A stretch of DNA of 54,008 bases, from NCBI RefSeq assembly GCF_016632365.1, contig NZ_JAEPBH010000032.1, positions 645 through 54,652 on the forward strand. Direction: 5' to 3'. The notes beneath the pieces are model-generated. The model worked only from the letters and a program-made list of their open reading frames with translations, was not told where the DNA came from and did not search any database. This DNA comes from Tenebrionibacter intestinalis (lineage in GTDB: Bacteria; Pseudomonadota; Gammaproteobacteria; Enterobacterales; Enterobacteriaceae). Numbering within the stretch: position 1 is the first letter of the stretch; each line of letters begins with the position of its first letter. The translations under genes were made by a program, and so were the position numbers. Of the stretch, positions 1 to 8,654 are shown in pieces.

Positions 1-255
1 AAAAGGTGTCTGGATATATAGGGTCAAATCCAAATGCTCTCAGATCTCCATTTTAAATGTCATCCGATAACATGAAAGCATAATGCCCCAGCATATTGAT
101 ATGCCCGTGCATCAGTGGAGATAATCGGGCGATAGTAGCAGGAAAGGTGGTAAAATAGGCCGTCGAAGTAAAGAACCTGCAACTAAGAAGCGATTGCTCA
201 TCCGACCCCAGCATTTATGGAGCCGGATTTGCAGAGGCTTTCGAGGGTAGATATA
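1..255. other. non-coding or degraded left edge
   Basis: No reading frame of convincing length or composition is seen on either strand in these bases; the longest leftward start-to-stop run I could trace is about 20 codons. It lies directly downstream of the last gene of the leftward operon. It could hold that operon's terminator or the remains of the boundary of a transferred cluster, but no clear hairpin with a T-run was found. Confidence 0.3.
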
Positions 256-1461
256 TCAGGCACCAGCTGAGGATATTTCTCTGAGCCACTTTAAGATGGT
301 GTGATCGATGGGCTTGAGTATATTCAAAATGGTTTCAGGACACCCACCTGCGATGATATTTCTTGAGGATACTCCATCAACGTTAATTATCTCATCGCGA
401 AAGAGGGTGATTTTCGCCCCTTCAGCTTTAAGCAGTGGTGAAAAGTCATCCGCCAACTGTCCGCCAATTTGCACTGCACCGTTCTTGATGAAATCTTCCG
501 ACACGCGGGTTTTACACCACTCTCCACTCGTAATGAGATAGAGCGCTTCGAAGGAGTTGATGCCACTTGCCGCAGAACTCAAGCAGCTAATGCCGCTGAT
601 ACGCGGATTGATCTCCAGGAAGTAAATCTCCTCACCTTTCACAATAAAATCTACGCAGCAGGCACCTGAAAAAGAGATGTGACTTAATAAGTTGCATAGG
701 CGTGACTGGATATCTTCATTGAGCTGGGTTTTGAAAAAGTCGGGATGCGACACACGAATCGCATCGAAATTAGAGCACACGCCATGGATGCTTTGCCCGG
801 TGTAGCATGCAGGCTGGAATACATAATTGCCTGGCGTGCCGATAATTTCAACGCAGCCCAGTACACCATCAATAAAAGACTCAATCAGGATGTTTCTGTG
901 CGCATTGGTACAGAGAGTCTGCACTAAGGCGCGCTCATCGTGAATGATCTCAATACCGTGCCCCATGCAATCCCACAGTGGTTTTGCTATCAGGGGAAAA
1001 GATATGTGGCTGACTAAATCACACTCAAGTTTGCCGCCAAAATTGTCTTTTAATAGCGCCCCTTGCGTGAACTCCCGATCGAGGATTTCCCATGCTGGTG
1101 TCGGCAGAGCAAACTGTTCAAACAGCGTTTTGGTCGCACGCTTGTCGGAAAGTTTATACACTGCTTTCAACGGTCCCGGAATCGCTTCGATGCTGTTGAG
1201 TAATGTCACATCTTCAATGGTCCTTTCATTGGGGATGGACCATGAGATTACCCGCTTGACGGCTTTTACGGCGTGAGCGTTGAGGTCGATATCTCCCTCT
1301 ATCGCTCCGTCGGGCGGCAAAGTCGCCATGGCTGGCTGATCCTTTAAAAACAGTAGTGAATGTGGATGGGTGCGTTTTATTTTTTGCCAGGCCATTTGCA
1401 GGAAAGGCGAGGCTTGGGTGATATCCAGTGAGCGGATGCACAGAAAAGTCGAGGTGTTCAT
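256..1461 (-). CDS. ATP-grasp ligase (second of two)
   Basis: A 401-residue ATP-grasp protein, expected to join a carboxylate to an amine (or similar nucleophile) through an acyl-phosphate. The C-terminal half carries the classic metal-binding signature ending in FLEINPRISG, and the central part has the nucleotide-binding lid region around FPLIAKPLWD. The first ~100 residues are a substrate-binding pre-ATP-grasp region of no clear subfamily. Its ATG overlaps the stop of the preceding gene by the ATGA arrangement, so the two are translationally coupled. It is the last gene of a five-gene leftward operon. The context (nucleotide hydrolase, thymidylate-synthase-like enzyme, exporter, another ATP-grasp) suggests a role in conjugating an amino acid or peptide to a modified pyrimidine, which is inference. 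The substrate cannot be read from sequence. Confidence 0.8.
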   Translation of the reverse strand: MNTSTFLCIRSLDITQASPFLQMAWQKIKRTHPHSLLFLKDQPAMATLPPDGAIEGDIDLNAHAVKAVKRVISWSIPNERTIEDVTLLNSIEAIPGPLKAVYKLSDKRATKTLFEQFALPTPAWEILDREFTQGALLKDNFGGKLECDLVSHISFPLIAKPLWDCMGHGIEIIHDERALVQTLCTNAHRNILIESFIDGVLGCVEIIGTPGNYVFQPACYTGQSIHGVCSNFDAIRVSHPDFFKTQLNEDIQSRLCNLLSHISFSGACCVDFIVKGEEIYFLEINPRISGISCLSSAASGINSFEALYLITSGEWCKTRVSEDFIKNGAVQIGGQLADDFSPLLKAEGAKITLFRDEIINVDGVSSRNIIAGGCPETILNILKPIDHTILKWLREISSAGA

Positions 1462-2726
1462 GCGATATCGACCTTGGTAAGTTGGGATAATTCATCCATG
1501 GCTGAAAGAACCGACTGCTCATCATTGGCCGTAAAAATGGCCCATCCCAGGCGCTCAATATTGGTCGAGCCCGGTTTTACCTGTGAGTCGACCGGTGCCG
1601 TGATGCGGGTTTCGATGATCTCAGCACTCTTGAGTCTTGAGGGAATGGCGAGCGATTTAAATGTTCCTTCCACTTCCGGGCGAATAAATTGCACCGCAGA
1701 ATAGCGTTTAGGCGCGGCGGGCATGAAGTCTGCGTACAGATCGCCCACTGCCTGCCTGGCATAAATGGCCAAAGGATTTTCTTCCGTGGCGAGTTCAACC
1801 AGGCGCGGAATATAGTCGCCTGCGGGTCTTGAGCAGCTTTCAATCACGCGAGGTTTACCCTGCTGATCTAACTTAACTTCGGTGTGGCTAATGCCATTGG
1901 TAATGCCGAGAGCGATGACAGCCTGTTTTGCTACTGCGAGAATTTCATCACGTAAACGCGTGTCAATAGGTGCCGGGAAAATATGCCCGGTTTCTGCGCG
2001 CGCTTTGCCAGACGTGGTGAACTTCATGGTGACGCCCCAAGGCAAATATTGGCCAGAGATAGAAATCCCTTCAACGCTAAACTCACGGCCTGGAATATAT
2101 TCCTGTATAAGAATTTCGTTACTGAAGGGAATACCATGCGGGTATTCATGGGTCCATTGGGCAGCATCCTGACAAGCCTGCACCAGGTCTTTACTGTCCT
2201 CTAAAACGGAAACTCCAAACGACGCCGCATTTTCAGCGGGCTTCACCACCAGTGGATACGTCAATCCTTCAAGCGGTAATTGTTTGATTTTATCCACATT
2301 CGTTAACACCGCCTGCAATGCTGGTAGCGGACATCGCGCCTGCGAGAGTGTGCGATACATAAAATGTTTGTTTCGGCGTGCATGTGATAGCGATGCATCC
2401 GGACCGCAGAGATTAAGCTGCTGCGCCACCTCGGCGGCAATATCCGTTAAAAACTCCCAGGCCACCACAACGCCTGCCACGCCTTTGCGCTTTGATTCAT
2501 CGACCAGCGTTTCAATCGCGCTTTCTCTGGCCGAAAAATCTACGAATATTGCCTCATCAATCATGGACCTGGAATTTTGCAGCATGGAGTTATAAACATG
2601 TTCTGTCGTAGCGATAACTGCATGATAGCCTAGCGAGCGAATGGTTTTTAGTAACAACTCTCCGCCCATACCAATTGGCTCGATTACCAGAATGCTTTTA
2701 TTTGTCTCAATATTTGTAGCGTTCAC
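1458..2726 (-). CDS. ATP-grasp ligase (BacD/L-amino-acid-ligase-like)
   Basis: A 422-residue ATP-grasp protein of the carbamoyl-phosphate-synthase/amino-acid-ligase type: Rossmann-like N terminus (SILVIEPIGMGG), central ATP-binding lysine region (YPLVVKPAENAASFG), IQEYIPGREFSVEG and then HTEVKLD. In place of the usual E-x-N-x-R metal motif it shows E-S-C-S-R before PAGDY, so the usual Asn position is Cys, which is unusual. The start is GTG directly abutting the TAA of the MFS gene, with GAGG about seven bases upstream. The following ATP-grasp gene overlaps it by four bases. Family members ligate amino acids or related carboxylates; here an L-amino-acid ligation in small-molecule assembly is inferred. 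It could instead be a less specific carboxylate-amine ligase. Confidence 0.8.
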   Translation of the reverse strand: MNATNIETNKSILVIEPIGMGGELLLKTIRSLGYHAVIATTEHVYNSMLQNSRSMIDEAIFVDFSARESAIETLVDESKRKGVAGVVVAWEFLTDIAAEVAQQLNLCGPDASLSHARRNKHFMYRTLSQARCPLPALQAVLTNVDKIKQLPLEGLTYPLVVKPAENAASFGVSVLEDSKDLVQACQDAAQWTHEYPHGIPFSNEILIQEYIPGREFSVEGISISGQYLPWGVTMKFTTSGKARAETGHIFPAPIDTRLRDEILAVAKQAVIALGITNGISHTEVKLDQQGKPRVIESCSRPAGDYIPRLVELATEENPLAIYARQAVGDLYADFMPAAPKRYSAVQFIRPEVEGTFKSLAIPSRLKSAEIIETRITAPVDSQVKPGSTNIERLGWAIFTANDEQSVLSAMDELSQLTKVDIA

Positions 2727-3944
2727 TTATTTTTCCTCATTTAAATTTCTGAAACCCACGCTAAAAATCAAAATGGTTAGCAGTAGAAGAACAGCCCATG
2801 TGGAGTGTTTATTTAAATCAAGTAAGTAACCAAATATAGCTGGTGATAAGGTCATACCCACGGACCAGGTCATCTGAAATGCTGCCATATAACTCCCATT
2901 GTTTTTTCTGGGAGCTAAGTTGATGCACAGCATATTAGCGGCGGGAGTTGAGAGAATTTCCGCCAGGCTATAAATCAACATAGCAATAATTAATATTGTG
3001 CAGGTCACTAGTTTATTTTCTAAAGTGATACTTGCCAGCCAAAAAAGCACAAAGGAAAAAATGTTAAAAAAATAGGACCATTTAATATTTTTTACCGGAT
3101 CATGATTTTTCGTCCATGAGGCAACATGTGTGCTTAACCCCGCCACAATCACCGTATTAAGAATCACCAGACTTCCCGATAAAAAGGGTGAAAGACCTAG
3201 TTGCTCTGTGACATACACCACGATAGCCAGCGGGATCACCATCGCGGCCAGTACCAAACCAAAATTGACGATAAGGAGCCGACGATAGGTTGTGTCAGCA
3301 AATACCCGTTTTAAACTGTGCTTCTCCGTGTCTCCGGCATCATATGTTTTTTCCTGCGTGTTTGTGGGTTGCCATATCAACAACGCCAGGCAGGATAAAA
3401 AGAACAGTAATGCGGCGGAAATAATAACCAGGTGTAAACTTTCACCCGAATTAATTTCCAACGCTAGTGATGTAAAAAAGGTGCCTAAGCCAAGTCCGAT
3501 ATTACGTATAGAGGCAATTAATCCGAACCAGGTTTTTGTACCGCTGTTGCCTGAGGCTAATGTCACCAATCCCCGATTACTGGTCCAAAAAATATGTACC
3601 CCTGTCTGTGTGAAAAACTGTGTCAGTATGATCGTTATGGGGTCTCTGGCGAAAAGACACATAATAAAACCCATACCACTAATAAAATCACCATAGATTG
3701 ACAATTTCTTCGGGCCTAATTTATCCAGTAATTGACCAATTAATATGGGCGCCATAGAGGACAGCGTGCGACCAATAGCAATTGATAATCCAATGACAGA
3801 TAAGCTAAGCGTCGTAGTCCGATTAAAATAGATCATCATAAACGCCATGATCAAACCACTTCCCGTTGCATTGAGAACGGTGGACGTCACAAAGAGTTTG
3901 GAACGATTTATATTGGGTACAGATACTTTAAATATATTTTCCAC
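2727..3944 (-). CDS. MFS transporter (probable exporter)
   Basis: A 405-residue, strongly hydrophobic protein with about twelve membrane segments and the size of major facilitator drug-export families; a conserved loop with GQLLDKLGPKKLS between early helices matches the MFS loop 2-3 motif. The start codon is GTG (GTGGAAAATATA) with AAAGG eight bases upstream; it lies 17 bases after the thymidylate-synthase-like gene and abuts the next ATP-grasp gene, so it belongs to the same operon. In biosynthetic clusters such a protein usually exports the product and gives self-resistance; that role is inferred. Base composition is clearly more AT-rich than the housekeeping genes further right, a sign of acquisition from elsewhere. 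Confidence 0.85.
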   Translation of the reverse strand: MENIFKVSVPNINRSKLFVTSTVLNATGSGLIMAFMMIYFNRTTTLSLSVIGLSIAIGRTLSSMAPILIGQLLDKLGPKKLSIYGDFISGMGFIMCLFARDPITIILTQFFTQTGVHIFWTSNRGLVTLASGNSGTKTWFGLIASIRNIGLGLGTFFTSLALEINSGESLHLVIISAALLFFLSCLALLIWQPTNTQEKTYDAGDTEKHSLKRVFADTTYRRLLIVNFGLVLAAMVIPLAIVVYVTEQLGLSPFLSGSLVILNTVIVAGLSTHVASWTKNHDPVKNIKWSYFFNIFSFVLFWLASITLENKLVTCTILIIAMLIYSLAEILSTPAANMLCINLAPRKNNGSYMAAFQMTWSVGMTLSPAIFGYLLDLNKHSTWAVLLLLTILIFSVGFRNLNEEK

Positions 3945-3961
3945 GCAGAGACCTTTCAGAA

Positions 3962-5044
3962 CTATGCCGTTAGACTACAGGCAATAGAACTTTGCATATT
4001 AGTAAATGACTGGAAGAATTCCGGTGAGATATTTTTAATTCTTTCCAGCGTGTTTTGCGATTTCCATTTGCGACTTAAATATTCCAGAGCTGCAATATGA
4101 AAATCTGTTTTGCCCAGATCATGGAGATAGTTATTAATGATATTTCGCTCCACGTTCAGCTTTAACGCACTATAAATCTTCATTAATATGGCGGCGTTTC
4201 TGAAGAACGGATCCTGAATTCGTTTATCTATTTCTGTTGCCTTGTTGAACTCTCCTGCTCTTACACACCGTTCGGCTTCAAAGACCTGCTTTAACACCCC
4301 ATCCAGCTCGTCAACCCCTATGGTAATAGAAGTGGGTTTAATTTTGCATTCGTACAAGCTGAGCGGGCGGTTTAAACCGGCAATCTTCTTTGCTGTGGCA
4401 TAGTGCCGGGAATAGATGTGGAAAGTGCCGACATACCACGATAGCTTACCCACTTTCCATCCCAACGTATTGGCTATAATCTCATGCAACACGCTCCATT
4501 CAAAGAAATTGATGCCACTGAATCCCCAAATAGCGTCATTGGCGCGTACCGTAACATGCAAATCAACACAACCATCGCGCTGAATAAAATGCAGCCAGTT
4601 ATTGCAAGGCACGTCTTTGGTCTGCTGGTAATCGCTTTCGGGATCGAAAATATTCATCACTGCACGCTTGGTGAGCGGATCTTCTTTGAAACGTTTTACG
4701 ACCTCTTGCAACTGATCAACCTTGCCTTTCCAGTTACGTAACCTTGGCCCGTAAGCCGCTCGCCAGGTCAACTTATCATCGGAGAAATCTTCTGCACGAG
4801 GCAGGTAATGATTTAAAAAGGCGAGGTCATTGCGACCAGAAAGCACCCATAATGTTTCAGCCACTTGGGCGAATACATTGTTATTACGATAAGGCAATAC
4901 CAAGAAGCGCTCGGTGGGATGCTGTATTTTAGTCAACGTCGATAAAACTTCCATTTGTTCCTGATCACGCGATCCTACGCGCATACCATTGTTCAGAATA
5001 TTATCCAGTATATTTACCAATGCCGCGGTGATATTACGATTCAT
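3962..5044 (-). CDS. thymidylate synthase family protein, candidate pyrimidine-nucleotide hydroxymethylase
   Basis: About 360 residues. The thymidylate synthase core is evident: the catalytic Cys lies in VPCNNWLHF, followed by the arginine/aspartate segment VTVRANDAIWGFSGINFFEW and the distal GTFHIYSRHY motif (cf. ThyA GDTHLYSNHM). These are the folate- and nucleotide-binding elements. The segment corresponding to ThyA LGLPFNIASY has diverged, with the Asn displaced by one position, the region that decides dUMP versus cytosine nucleotide. The C-terminal ~120 residues are an extra helical part not found in ThyA. The chosen ATG (MNRN) has GAGG at good spacing; an in-frame ATG lies 12 bases upstream. 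It overlaps the upstream nucleotide-hydrolase gene. MilA of the mildiomycin pathway is a family member that makes 5-hydroxymethyl-CMP, and pairing with the neighbouring Rcl-type gene supports the same reaction; ordinary dTMP synthesis cannot be excluded. Confidence 0.75.
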   Translation of the reverse strand: MNRNITAALVNILDNILNNGMRVGSRDQEQMEVLSTLTKIQHPTERFLVLPYRNNNVFAQVAETLWVLSGRNDLAFLNHYLPRAEDFSDDKLTWRAAYGPRLRNWKGKVDQLQEVVKRFKEDPLTKRAVMNIFDPESDYQQTKDVPCNNWLHFIQRDGCVDLHVTVRANDAIWGFSGINFFEWSVLHEIIANTLGWKVGKLSWYVGTFHIYSRHYATAKKIAGLNRPLSLYECKIKPTSITIGVDELDGVLKQVFEAERCVRAGEFNKATEIDKRIQDPFFRNAAILMKIYSALKLNVERNIINNYLHDLGKTDFHIAALEYLSRKWKSQNTLERIKNISPEFFQSFTNMQSSIACSLTA

Positions 5045-5522
5045 GATGTGCCTCATAGCCTAACTTCACCATTTCTATTTCTATGATGTGATATGCCTCT
5101 TCAACATTTTCATATTCGAAATGACGACAGCCTTCACTGCCTGAAATCATTGCTGAGACTGATTTTTCTCCACGTTTATACAGCGTAATTACCGGAATGC
5201 GCCAAATGTTGGCGTAGGCAATTTCATAGCCTACGCCCAGACTTGGCGTAGTAACTTCAGCGACCAATACCTGAGAATTTCTCAGCCAATATAAATCCCT
5301 ATCGTGAATAAACTTATCACTTAAAAATGACTGCCCCCCAACAGATAAATGGTAATCACCGACGTGCTCGGTGAGTACTTTTCCGTAATCTTTCAGTTTA
5401 TTAATCAATTTTGCATAAGTGGGAACATCATCTCTTCCCGCTCTAATTGATCCAGCAAAATAAATGCATAATGATTTTTCAGCGACAAAATCACCAGCAA
5501 GAGTATGTACTACTTCACTCAT
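5034..5522 (-). CDS. DNPH1/Rcl-like nucleotide N-glycosidase (MilB-like)
   Basis: A 162-residue protein of the nucleoside deoxyribosyltransferase superfamily, matching the DNPH1 (Rcl) pattern along its length: YFAGSIRAGRDD phosphate/substrate loop, LTEH, IHDRDLYWL, and AEVTTPSLGVGYE with the conserved acidic residues, then SAMI. DNPH1 hydrolyses the N-glycosidic bond of 5'-nucleotides; MilB, a relative, frees (hydroxymethyl)cytosine from the CMP derivative. The chosen ATG (MSEVVHTL) has GGAG eight bases upstream and gives the normal family length; the frame stays open upstream but that part resembles no family member. It is the first gene of the operon and overlaps the thymidylate-synthase-like gene by 11 bases, pointing to consecutive steps. 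Confidence 0.85.
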   Translation of the reverse strand: MSEVVHTLAGDFVAEKSLCIYFAGSIRAGRDDVPTYAKLINKLKDYGKVLTEHVGDYHLSVGGQSFLSDKFIHDRDLYWLRNSQVLVAEVTTPSLGVGYEIAYANIWRIPVITLYKRGEKSVSAMISGSEGCRHFEYENVEEAYHIIEIEMVKLGYEAHHES

Positions 5523-5556
5523 TACATTTCTCCATATAATAAAGTAAAGATCACGA

Positions 5557-5579
5557 CGAATGCCAACGTTCGTCATTCG
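5557..5579. promoter_or_regulatory. candidate operator between cluster and LysR gene
   Basis: An inverted repeat, CGAATG and CATTCG with ACGTT at its centre, lies about 35 bases upstream of the first gene of the biosynthetic operon, in the 232-base space shared with the divergent LysR gene. Position and symmetry fit an operator; that the LysR protein binds it is inference. Confidence 0.3.
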
Positions 5580-5754
5580 ATATATTAAAATTAATAGGCG
5601 TTTTATATCCTTTAGGGTATTAAAACGTGTGAAAATATGTTGTACCAATTTTTTCCACCCAAGCATGAGATAAGACTAAGTTGGGAACTTTTTATTGTAA
5701 ATATAAGTAAGCGTACTTACACTGAGGAAAAAAAGTCATTAATACGGGGTTGGG

Positions 5755-6663
5755 ATGGAAAGCTTTCGGAGCATCAATGCCTTTGTTCATGCGGCGGAAC
5801 TCAGCAGTTACGCCGCTGCCGCCCGCGTGCTGGGCATTTCACCTTCGGCGATTGCCAAGGGTGTCGCCCGGTTGGAAGACGATCTTGGGGTACGGCTGTT
5901 TCATCGCACCACTCGCAGTATTGGCTTAACAAAAGAAGGGCACGTTTTTTATGAGCGGTGCAAATTCATTCTGAATGAGATTCGCAACACCAAGGCGCTG
6001 ATTGCCGAGACGCGCGCCTCGCCAAGAGGAAAACTACACGTCAGTGTGCCGCAGATATTTGGTCATTCGCTGCTGATGCCCCTGCTCCCGAAGTTTTTGG
6101 CGCAATTTCCCGATGTACAACTGGATATCGATTTTGAAGATCGCGTGGTTGATCTGATTGCCGAAGGCATCGACGTTGCCGTACGCAGCGGGGAACTGGC
6201 GGACAGCAGGCTGGTTGGCAGGAAGTTAGGCGAGCAATATTTTGTGGTATGCGCGAAACCAGCCTACATTAAGGCGCATGGCTTACCCGGCACGCCAACC
6301 GATCTGTTAGATCACTACTGCATTCATTTCAAGTATCCGTCCAGTGGGCGTATTGCCGCCTGGTCATTTGTTAAGCCCTATGAAAATCTGGATTTGCCAC
6401 GCAATCTGATTTTCAATAATACCCATGCGGGCTTGCGCGCCGCAGTGGATGGATTAGGTGTGGCGCATCTTCCGGTATACGTTGCTGAGGAAGCCTTCCA
6501 ACAGGGGTTACTGATTCCTCTCCTGACCGACTTTATGTTGCCGCTGGGTGCGATGACGCTGATTTGGCCCTCAAACCGACACCTCTCTCCAAAAGTCCGA
6601 GCCTTTTCGGATTTCATCAGCAGTGAACTGGCGGCAGGAAGATATTTTTCGCCAAAGAACTGA
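5755..6663 (+). CDS. LysR-family transcriptional regulator
   Basis: A 302-residue LysR regulator of the CrgA/DmlR-like subgroup. Residues 1-60 form the winged helix-turn-helix (SYAAAARVLGISPSAIAKGVARLEDDLGVRLFHRT), followed by the linker helix and a periplasmic-binding-protein-like effector domain (about 90-300). It is transcribed away from the five-gene operon on its left, the usual arrangement of a LysR gene and its target, so it may control that operon in response to a pathway intermediate. Its composition is nearer to the host genes than to the operon, so it may instead be an older resident gene that happens to border the insertion. Confidence 0.85.
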   Translation: MESFRSINAFVHAAELSSYAAAARVLGISPSAIAKGVARLEDDLGVRLFHRTTRSIGLTKEGHVFYERCKFILNEIRNTKALIAETRASPRGKLHVSVPQIFGHSLLMPLLPKFLAQFPDVQLDIDFEDRVVDLIAEGIDVAVRSGELADSRLVGRKLGEQYFVVCAKPAYIKAHGLPGTPTDLLDHYCIHFKYPSSGRIAAWSFVKPYENLDLPRNLIFNNTHAGLRAAVDGLGVAHLPVYVAEEAFQQGLLIPLLTDFMLPLGAMTLIWPSNRHLSPKVRAFSDFISSELAAGRYFSPKN

Positions 6664-7043
6664 GCGCCATTGCCGACTTTTTGGCGTGATTAACAAAATA
6701 GGTAATTTTTCCGTGTCGATGAATGCTATCAGCATCAATCAGAACCTTGCCCACAGCATTATAGACTGCATCAACATGTAGAATTTTTTCTGCGTGTAAC
6801 CATGGTACAGCTACCTTTTTCGAAGGGCATAGTGACGTACAGTGGCTGTTGTTACGCAGGCGACGCCCGCTGACTGATATTTGTTCGAAGACTGCTATCG
6901 AAAGAAACCGCGCGCGCAGGTCTGGACCCGCCTCCCCGGGGCTGACAACATCGCAGCCCCATCAGCACGCCTTGCGCCTCTCATACAGAGGCTACGCTTT
7001 TCACACGCAAGGCTGTAACCGTTACCTATCAAACGGCCTGGCT
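6664..7043. other. intergenic region without a recognised gene
   Basis: Convergent space between the LysR gene and the chemoreceptor. A leftward frame stays open for about 75 codons across roughly 6617-6850 and reads in places like protein (KVLIDADSIHRHGKITYFVN), but it has no suitable start and runs antisense into the LysR gene; it may be the tail of a decayed gene. No T-run terminator was clearly seen. Confidence 0.3.
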
Positions 7044-8621
7044 TTACGCCCGCCCAGCGCTGCCGCGTTCAATCCGAAACACCGCAACGGCCTGCTTCAG
7101 CCGCTCGGCCTGCTCTTCCAGCGCCACGGCAGAGGCCGCGGACTCCTCCACCAGCGAGGAGTTTTGTTGCGTAACGGTATCAATCTCTGACACAGCAATA
7201 CTCACCTGGCTAATGCCGCGGCTTTGCTCCTCAGACGCCGAGGCAATTTCGTTGATGATTTTATTGACGTTATCAATCTCCTGCACGATGTTGTTCATCG
7301 TTTCGCCTGCATCCTCCGCCTGTTGTGAACCGCAGGCAACCTGGCTGACCGAATCATCAATGAGAATTTTAATCTCTTTCGCGGCCTCGGCGCTGCGCTG
7401 CGCCAGGCTACGCACCTCGCTGGCAACCACTGCAAAACCGCGCCCCTGTTCACCGGCGCGCGCGGCTTCAACGGCGGCATTAAGCGCCAGTATATTCGTC
7501 TGAAAAGCGATGCCATCGATCAGATTGGTGATATCGGCAATTTTTTGCGAGCTGCTGGCGATGCCGTTCATTGTCATGACCACATTCCCCACCGCAAGGC
7601 CGCCCTGGCGCGCCGTTTCTGACGCCACAAGCGCCATCTTACGCGCCTGATCGGCGTTATCCGCATTTTGCTTCACAGTCGCAGTGAGCTGTTCCATGCT
7701 GGCGGCCGTTTCTTCCAGCGCGGCGGCCTGCTGTTCAGTGCGGGCAGACAGAGAGCCATTACCGGCAGAGATCTCCTCCGACTTCGAATAAATCGCCTCG
7801 GCGCCGCGACGCACATCGCCAACGGTCTGGATCAGCGCCGCCTGCATTTCACGCAGGCTGTCAGCCAGTTGTCCCATTTCATTAGTGCCTTCAACCTCAA
7901 TTTTTTTCACCAGATCGCCACGGGCAATACTGCGAATATTTCCGATAAGCTGCTTAAGGGGTCGAATAAGTATGCCCTGGAAGCCATACCAGACCAGCGC
8001 CATCACCCCGACAATAACCACAAAGATAATGGCCAGTATCCCCATCGCTAACTTCAATGCATTTAACAATTCATCCTTTGCTAACTGGTAAACATGGGTA
8101 ATTTCACGTTGAAACTCATCATGGCTCTTTTTTAAACTGTCCTGATGTTTCTGCGTCGGCTGGGCAACCACGCCGTCAAGATCGCCCGCCTTCAGCATCT
8201 GTCCAAACTCCGTCAGCACCGCATCATAATTGCTGAATTCAGATAACACTTTTTCAACCGTAGCCGCATTGATACGCGGATCGCGCTCAATCTGTTTGAA
8301 TGTTTTCATATCTTCTCTGGCTTCGCGCAGTGAAACCTGCGCGCTTTCTACCAGTTCAGCAAGATTGGTTACCGTTGCGGGATCGTGCTTTTGCATCATC
8401 AAACGCAATGAGGCCCGGCTTAAATTGATACGCGCCTGCAGCAACGACGCCCAGCCTTCATTCAGGAGCGACTGCTGCTGGTTTATCATCTGTAACTCTG
8501 TAAGATTTGCGCCATCTTCCTTAACCGTTTTGTAGAAAAATACCGCGGAAACAATCTGAAGTAAGCCAAACAACACCAGTGCCGCCATCAGGCTGCGTAT
8601 TACCGTGATTCTTTTTAACAT
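7044..8621 (-). CDS. methyl-accepting chemotaxis protein, Tsr/Tar type
   Basis: A 525-residue chemoreceptor: transmembrane segment 1 at about 8-30, a periplasmic four-helix ligand domain with the Tsr-like SRASLRLMM region (the arginines that bind amino-acid ligands in Tsr are kept), transmembrane segment 2 around 190-212, HAMP domain, methylation helices, and the invariant hairpin tip IAFQTNILALNAAVEAARAGEQGRGFAVVASEVR that contacts CheW and CheA. It lacks the C-terminal NWETF-type pentapeptide that tethers CheR and CheB, so it is a minor-receptor type. The start MLKRITVIRS matches Tsr and lies just downstream of a sigma-28 promoter; in-frame starts further upstream would place coding sequence over that promoter. 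The ligand is unknown; an amino acid is likely. Confidence 0.9.
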   Translation of the reverse strand: MLKRITVIRSLMAALVLFGLLQIVSAVFFYKTVKEDGANLTELQMINQQQSLLNEGWASLLQARINLSRASLRLMMQKHDPATVTNLAELVESAQVSLREAREDMKTFKQIERDPRINAATVEKVLSEFSNYDAVLTEFGQMLKAGDLDGVVAQPTQKHQDSLKKSHDEFQREITHVYQLAKDELLNALKLAMGILAIIFVVIVGVMALVWYGFQGILIRPLKQLIGNIRSIARGDLVKKIEVEGTNEMGQLADSLREMQAALIQTVGDVRRGAEAIYSKSEEISAGNGSLSARTEQQAAALEETAASMEQLTATVKQNADNADQARKMALVASETARQGGLAVGNVVMTMNGIASSSQKIADITNLIDGIAFQTNILALNAAVEAARAGEQGRGFAVVASEVRSLAQRSAEAAKEIKILIDDSVSQVACGSQQAEDAGETMNNIVQEIDNVNKIINEIASASEEQSRGISQVSIAVSEIDTVTQQNSSLVEESAASAVALEEQAERLKQAVAVFRIERGSAGRA

Positions 8622-8654
8622 AGTCTTTCCCATTACTATCGCCGTTTTAACCCT

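Noticed and set aside
6617..6850. Leftward open frame of about 75 codons between LysR and chemoreceptor genes
   Set aside because: Partly antisense to the LysR gene, no start codon with ribosome site; kept only as a possible decayed remnant.
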